Assembly: GCF_024790395.1 (NCBI RefSeq)
Contig: NZ_JAJISC010000006.1
Location: forward strand, 124,001 to 188,000
Direction of reading: 5' to 3'
From: Halomonas dongshanensis
GTDB taxonomy: Bacteria; Pseudomonadota; Gammaproteobacteria; Pseudomonadales; Halomonadaceae
Length of the DNA: 64,000 nucleotides
Shown here piece by piece: positions 62,188 to 64,000 of this stretch. Below the pieces are notes generated by a model. It searched no databases. It was not told where the DNA came from and saw only the letters and a list, made by a program, of their open reading frames with translations. The position numbers were made by a program, and so were the translations under genes. Each line of letters begins with the position of its first letter. Within the stretch, counting starts at the first letter, position 1.

Positions 62188-64000
62188 ACGAGCCACGCTA
62201 CCGCGTAGCGGTGCGGGCACTGTGCGATTTTACCGCCCGCACGGGGGATCTCGATCACCGCTTTACCCCCGCCCCAAGCGCGCAGGAGGGCATCGCGGGC
62301 CATGCGCTGGTAGCGCGACGGCGGGGTGAGGGCTATGTCACCGAGCTGCCGCTTAGTGGGCGCTATGGCGATCTTACCGTTAGCGGGCGCGCCGACGGCT
62401 TCGACCTCGAACGCCAGCGCCTGGAGGAGATCAAGACCCATCGCGGGCGGCTCGATCGTATGGCCGAGAACCAGCGCGCGCTGCACTGGGCGCAGGTCAA
62501 ACTCTACGGTGCGCTGCTGTGCGCCGAGCGCGGGTTTGACTCCCTGACGCTGGCGCTGGTCTATCTGGATATTGTCACTGAGAAGGAGACGGTGCTGACC
62601 CATAAAGCCTCGGCCGAGGCGCTGCAGACGTTTTTCGTCGACCACTGCCAGCGCTTTCTCGCCTGGGCCGAGCAGGAGGCGGCGCACCGCCAGGCGCGTA
62701 ACGCGGCGCTAACCTCACTCATCTTTCCCTACGCTGCCTTTCGCCCCGGCCAACGTGAGCTTGCCGAAAACGTCTACAAGGCTGCCAGCACCGGGCGCTG
62801 TCTACTCGCCCAGGCGCCAACCGGCATCGGCAAGACGCTGGGTACGCTATTCCCACTGCTCAAGGCCATGCCGCCAAAGGATCTCGACTGCGTTGCCTTT
62901 CTCACCATGAAGACGCCAGGGCGGCAGCTGGCGCTAAACGCGCTGGCCACGCTTGCCGGTGGGTCTTCTTCGGCGACTCCTTTGCGCGTACTCGAACTGG
63001 TGGCGCGAGAGAAGGCCTGCGAGCATCCCGACCTTGCCTGCCACGGTGATGCCTGCCCGCTGGCCCAAGGGTTTTACGACCGGCTACCGGCAGCGCGCGA
63101 AGCGGCGGTGGCCGCACCCTGGTGGGACCGCGCCGCGCTGCGCGAGATCGCGCTCGCCCACCGCGTCTGCCCTTACTACCTGGGGCAGGAGCTTGCGCGC
63201 TGGGCAGACGTGGCGGTTGGCGACGTCAACCACTGGTTCGATGCGCATGCCCTGCTGCACGGCCTGGCGCAGGCAAGCGATGCTCGCGTGGGCGTTTTGG
63301 TCGACGAAGCGCATAACTTGGTCGAACGCGCTCGCGGCATGTACAGCGCCGAAATCGACCAGCGCCGCTTCAACCGGGCGCGCAAAATGGCACCGGCAGC
63401 GCTTGCCAAGCCCCTAGCCCGCTTGGGGCGTCAGTGGCAGGCCGTGCTCAAGACGCAAACCGAGGGCGAGAGCGCCCCCTACCGGGTGCTCGACGCCTTG
63501 CCTTCCGCGTGGGTGGCAGCGCTGCAGGCGCTCGCCTCGGCGATCACCGATTATCTCGGCGAGCATCCCGAGCGCGCGAGCGCTGAGCTTCAGGAGCTGT
63601 TGTTCGAAGCGCTGGCCTTTTGCCGCTTGGCAGAGCGCTTCGGCGAGCATTCGCTGTGCGATCTGATCCGCCATGGCCGCGGCCAGGCGGTGCTGGGGAT
63701 TCGCAACGTGATTCCCGCCGATTTTCTCGCCCCACGCATCGAGGCGGCGAAGGCGTTGGTGCTGTTCTCGGCGACGCTGCATCCGGCGCGCTTCCACCGC
63801 GATCTACTGGGGCTTCCTGCCACTACCGTATGGTGCGAGGTGGAGGCGCCTTTTATCGCGCGCCAGCTCGACGTGCGCATCCGCCAGGATATCTCCACGC
63901 GCTTTCGCCACCGCGACGCCTCAATTGCGCCCATTGCCAGTGAGATCGCCCAGCAGTTTCGCCAGCGCCCAGGACACTACTTGGCGTTTTTCAGCAGCTT
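62184..64000 (+). CDS. Nuclease-helicase of XPD/DinG type, partial at the right edge
   Basis: The frame starts at GTG 62184 and is open to the window end (605 complete codons). An N-terminal RecB/Cas4-type nuclease domain shows SGRADGFD, LEEIKTH and the QVKLY motif. The helicase has APTGIGKT, an XPD-like Fe-S Cys set (REKACEHPDLACHGDACPLA, then HRVCPYYL), VLVDEAHN and FSATLHP. The C-terminal motifs are outside the window. It pairs with the Fan1-type gene, which suggests joint repair of blocked or branched DNA. Confidence 0.85.
   Translation, partial: MNEPRYRVAVRALCDFTARTGDLDHRFTPAPSAQEGIAGHALVARRRGEGYVTELPLSGRYGDLTVSGRADGFDLERQRLEEIKTHRGRLDRMAENQRALHWAQVKLYGALLCAERGFDSLTLALVYLDIVTEKETVLTHKASAEALQTFFVDHCQRFLAWAEQEAAHRQARNAALTSLIFPYAAFRPGQRELAENVYKAASTGRCLLAQAPTGIGKTLGTLFPLLKAMPPKDLDCVAFLTMKTPGRQLALNALATLAGGSSSATPLRVLELVAREKACEHPDLACHGDACPLAQGFYDRLPAAREAAVAAPWWDRAALREIALAHRVCPYYLGQELARWADVAVGDVNHWFDAHALLHGLAQASDARVGVLVDEAHNLVERARGMYSAEIDQRRFNRARKMAPAALAKPLARLGRQWQAVLKTQTEGESAPYRVLDALPSAWVAALQALASAITDYLGEHPERASAELQELLFEALAFCRLAERFGEHSLCDLIRHGRGQAVLGIRNVIPADFLAPRIEAAKALVLFSATLHPARFHRDLLGLPATTVWCEVEAPFIARQLDVRIRQDISTRFRHRDASIAPIASEIAQQFRQRPGHYLAFFSS

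Overview
The window looks like chromosome from a Halomonas-type gammaproteobacterium. The basis is the generally GC-rich coding DNA, a glnA-ntrB-ntrC nitrogen module with sigma-54 promoters, a Zur-type zinc box, a type I-F (Ypest) CRISPR-Cas locus, and many ABC and TRAP uptake systems. The genus is an inference from gene content; no rRNA or tRNA is present.

Layout. 1-1573: minus-strand Zn ABC uptake genes (znuB partial, znuC, and a small His-rich membrane peptide) behind a Zur-box match. 1672-2322: exported protein of unknown function. 2323-12392: complete type I-F interference operon (cas2-3, csy1, csy2, csy3, csy4), preceded by a cas1 that has lost its catalytic middle in frame, followed by a leader (terminator, boxA, IHF site) and a 34-repeat, 33-spacer array. 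12853-16431: Mn/Fe ABC operon sitABCD. 16674-16902: a hairpin-rich non-coding stretch with two or three decayed CRISPR repeats, a candidate promoter and a terminator. 16920-19441: hypothetical protein, esterase, acyltransferase. 19490-24122: glnA and ntrBC, each with its own sigma-54 promoter and NtrC-like sites. 24253-26328: small housekeeping genes, including an entericidin-type lipoprotein. About 26620-26826: candidate CsrB/RsmZ-type regulatory RNA. 27006-31785: small membrane protein, GltS symporter, PAP2 phosphatase, glycosyltransferase, aldo/keto reductase. 32018-36397: fdhD facing a DUF1641-fdhA pair. 36666-42683: 5'-nucleotidase-type enzyme and ugpBAEC. 42896-51456: an AT-richer catabolic island (LysR regulator, TRAP transporter, SAF-domain dehydrogenase, small monooxygenase-like protein, otnK, otnC, otnI). 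51655-58562: argE, small proteins, and a Bug-type binding protein next to a membrane GGDEF/EAL protein. 58627-64000: GIY-YIG protein, deacetylase-family amidohydrolase, a hypothetical protein, a Fan1-type nuclease and a nuclease-XPD/DinG-type helicase that runs off the window.

How the parts work together. The CRISPR locus should still make crRNAs and degrade targets, because the Cascade, Cas6f and Cas2-3 genes are intact, but it should not acquire spacers alone because Cas1 lacks its active site. The decayed repeats beyond sitA keep the Cas6f-type hairpin and sit inside what could be a separate transcript, which makes them the most unusual non-coding signal here. The otn island reads as import and degradation of a four-carbon sugar acid through a kinase, decarboxylase/aldolase and isomerase. 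The glnA/ntrBC region is a closed nitrogen-control loop.
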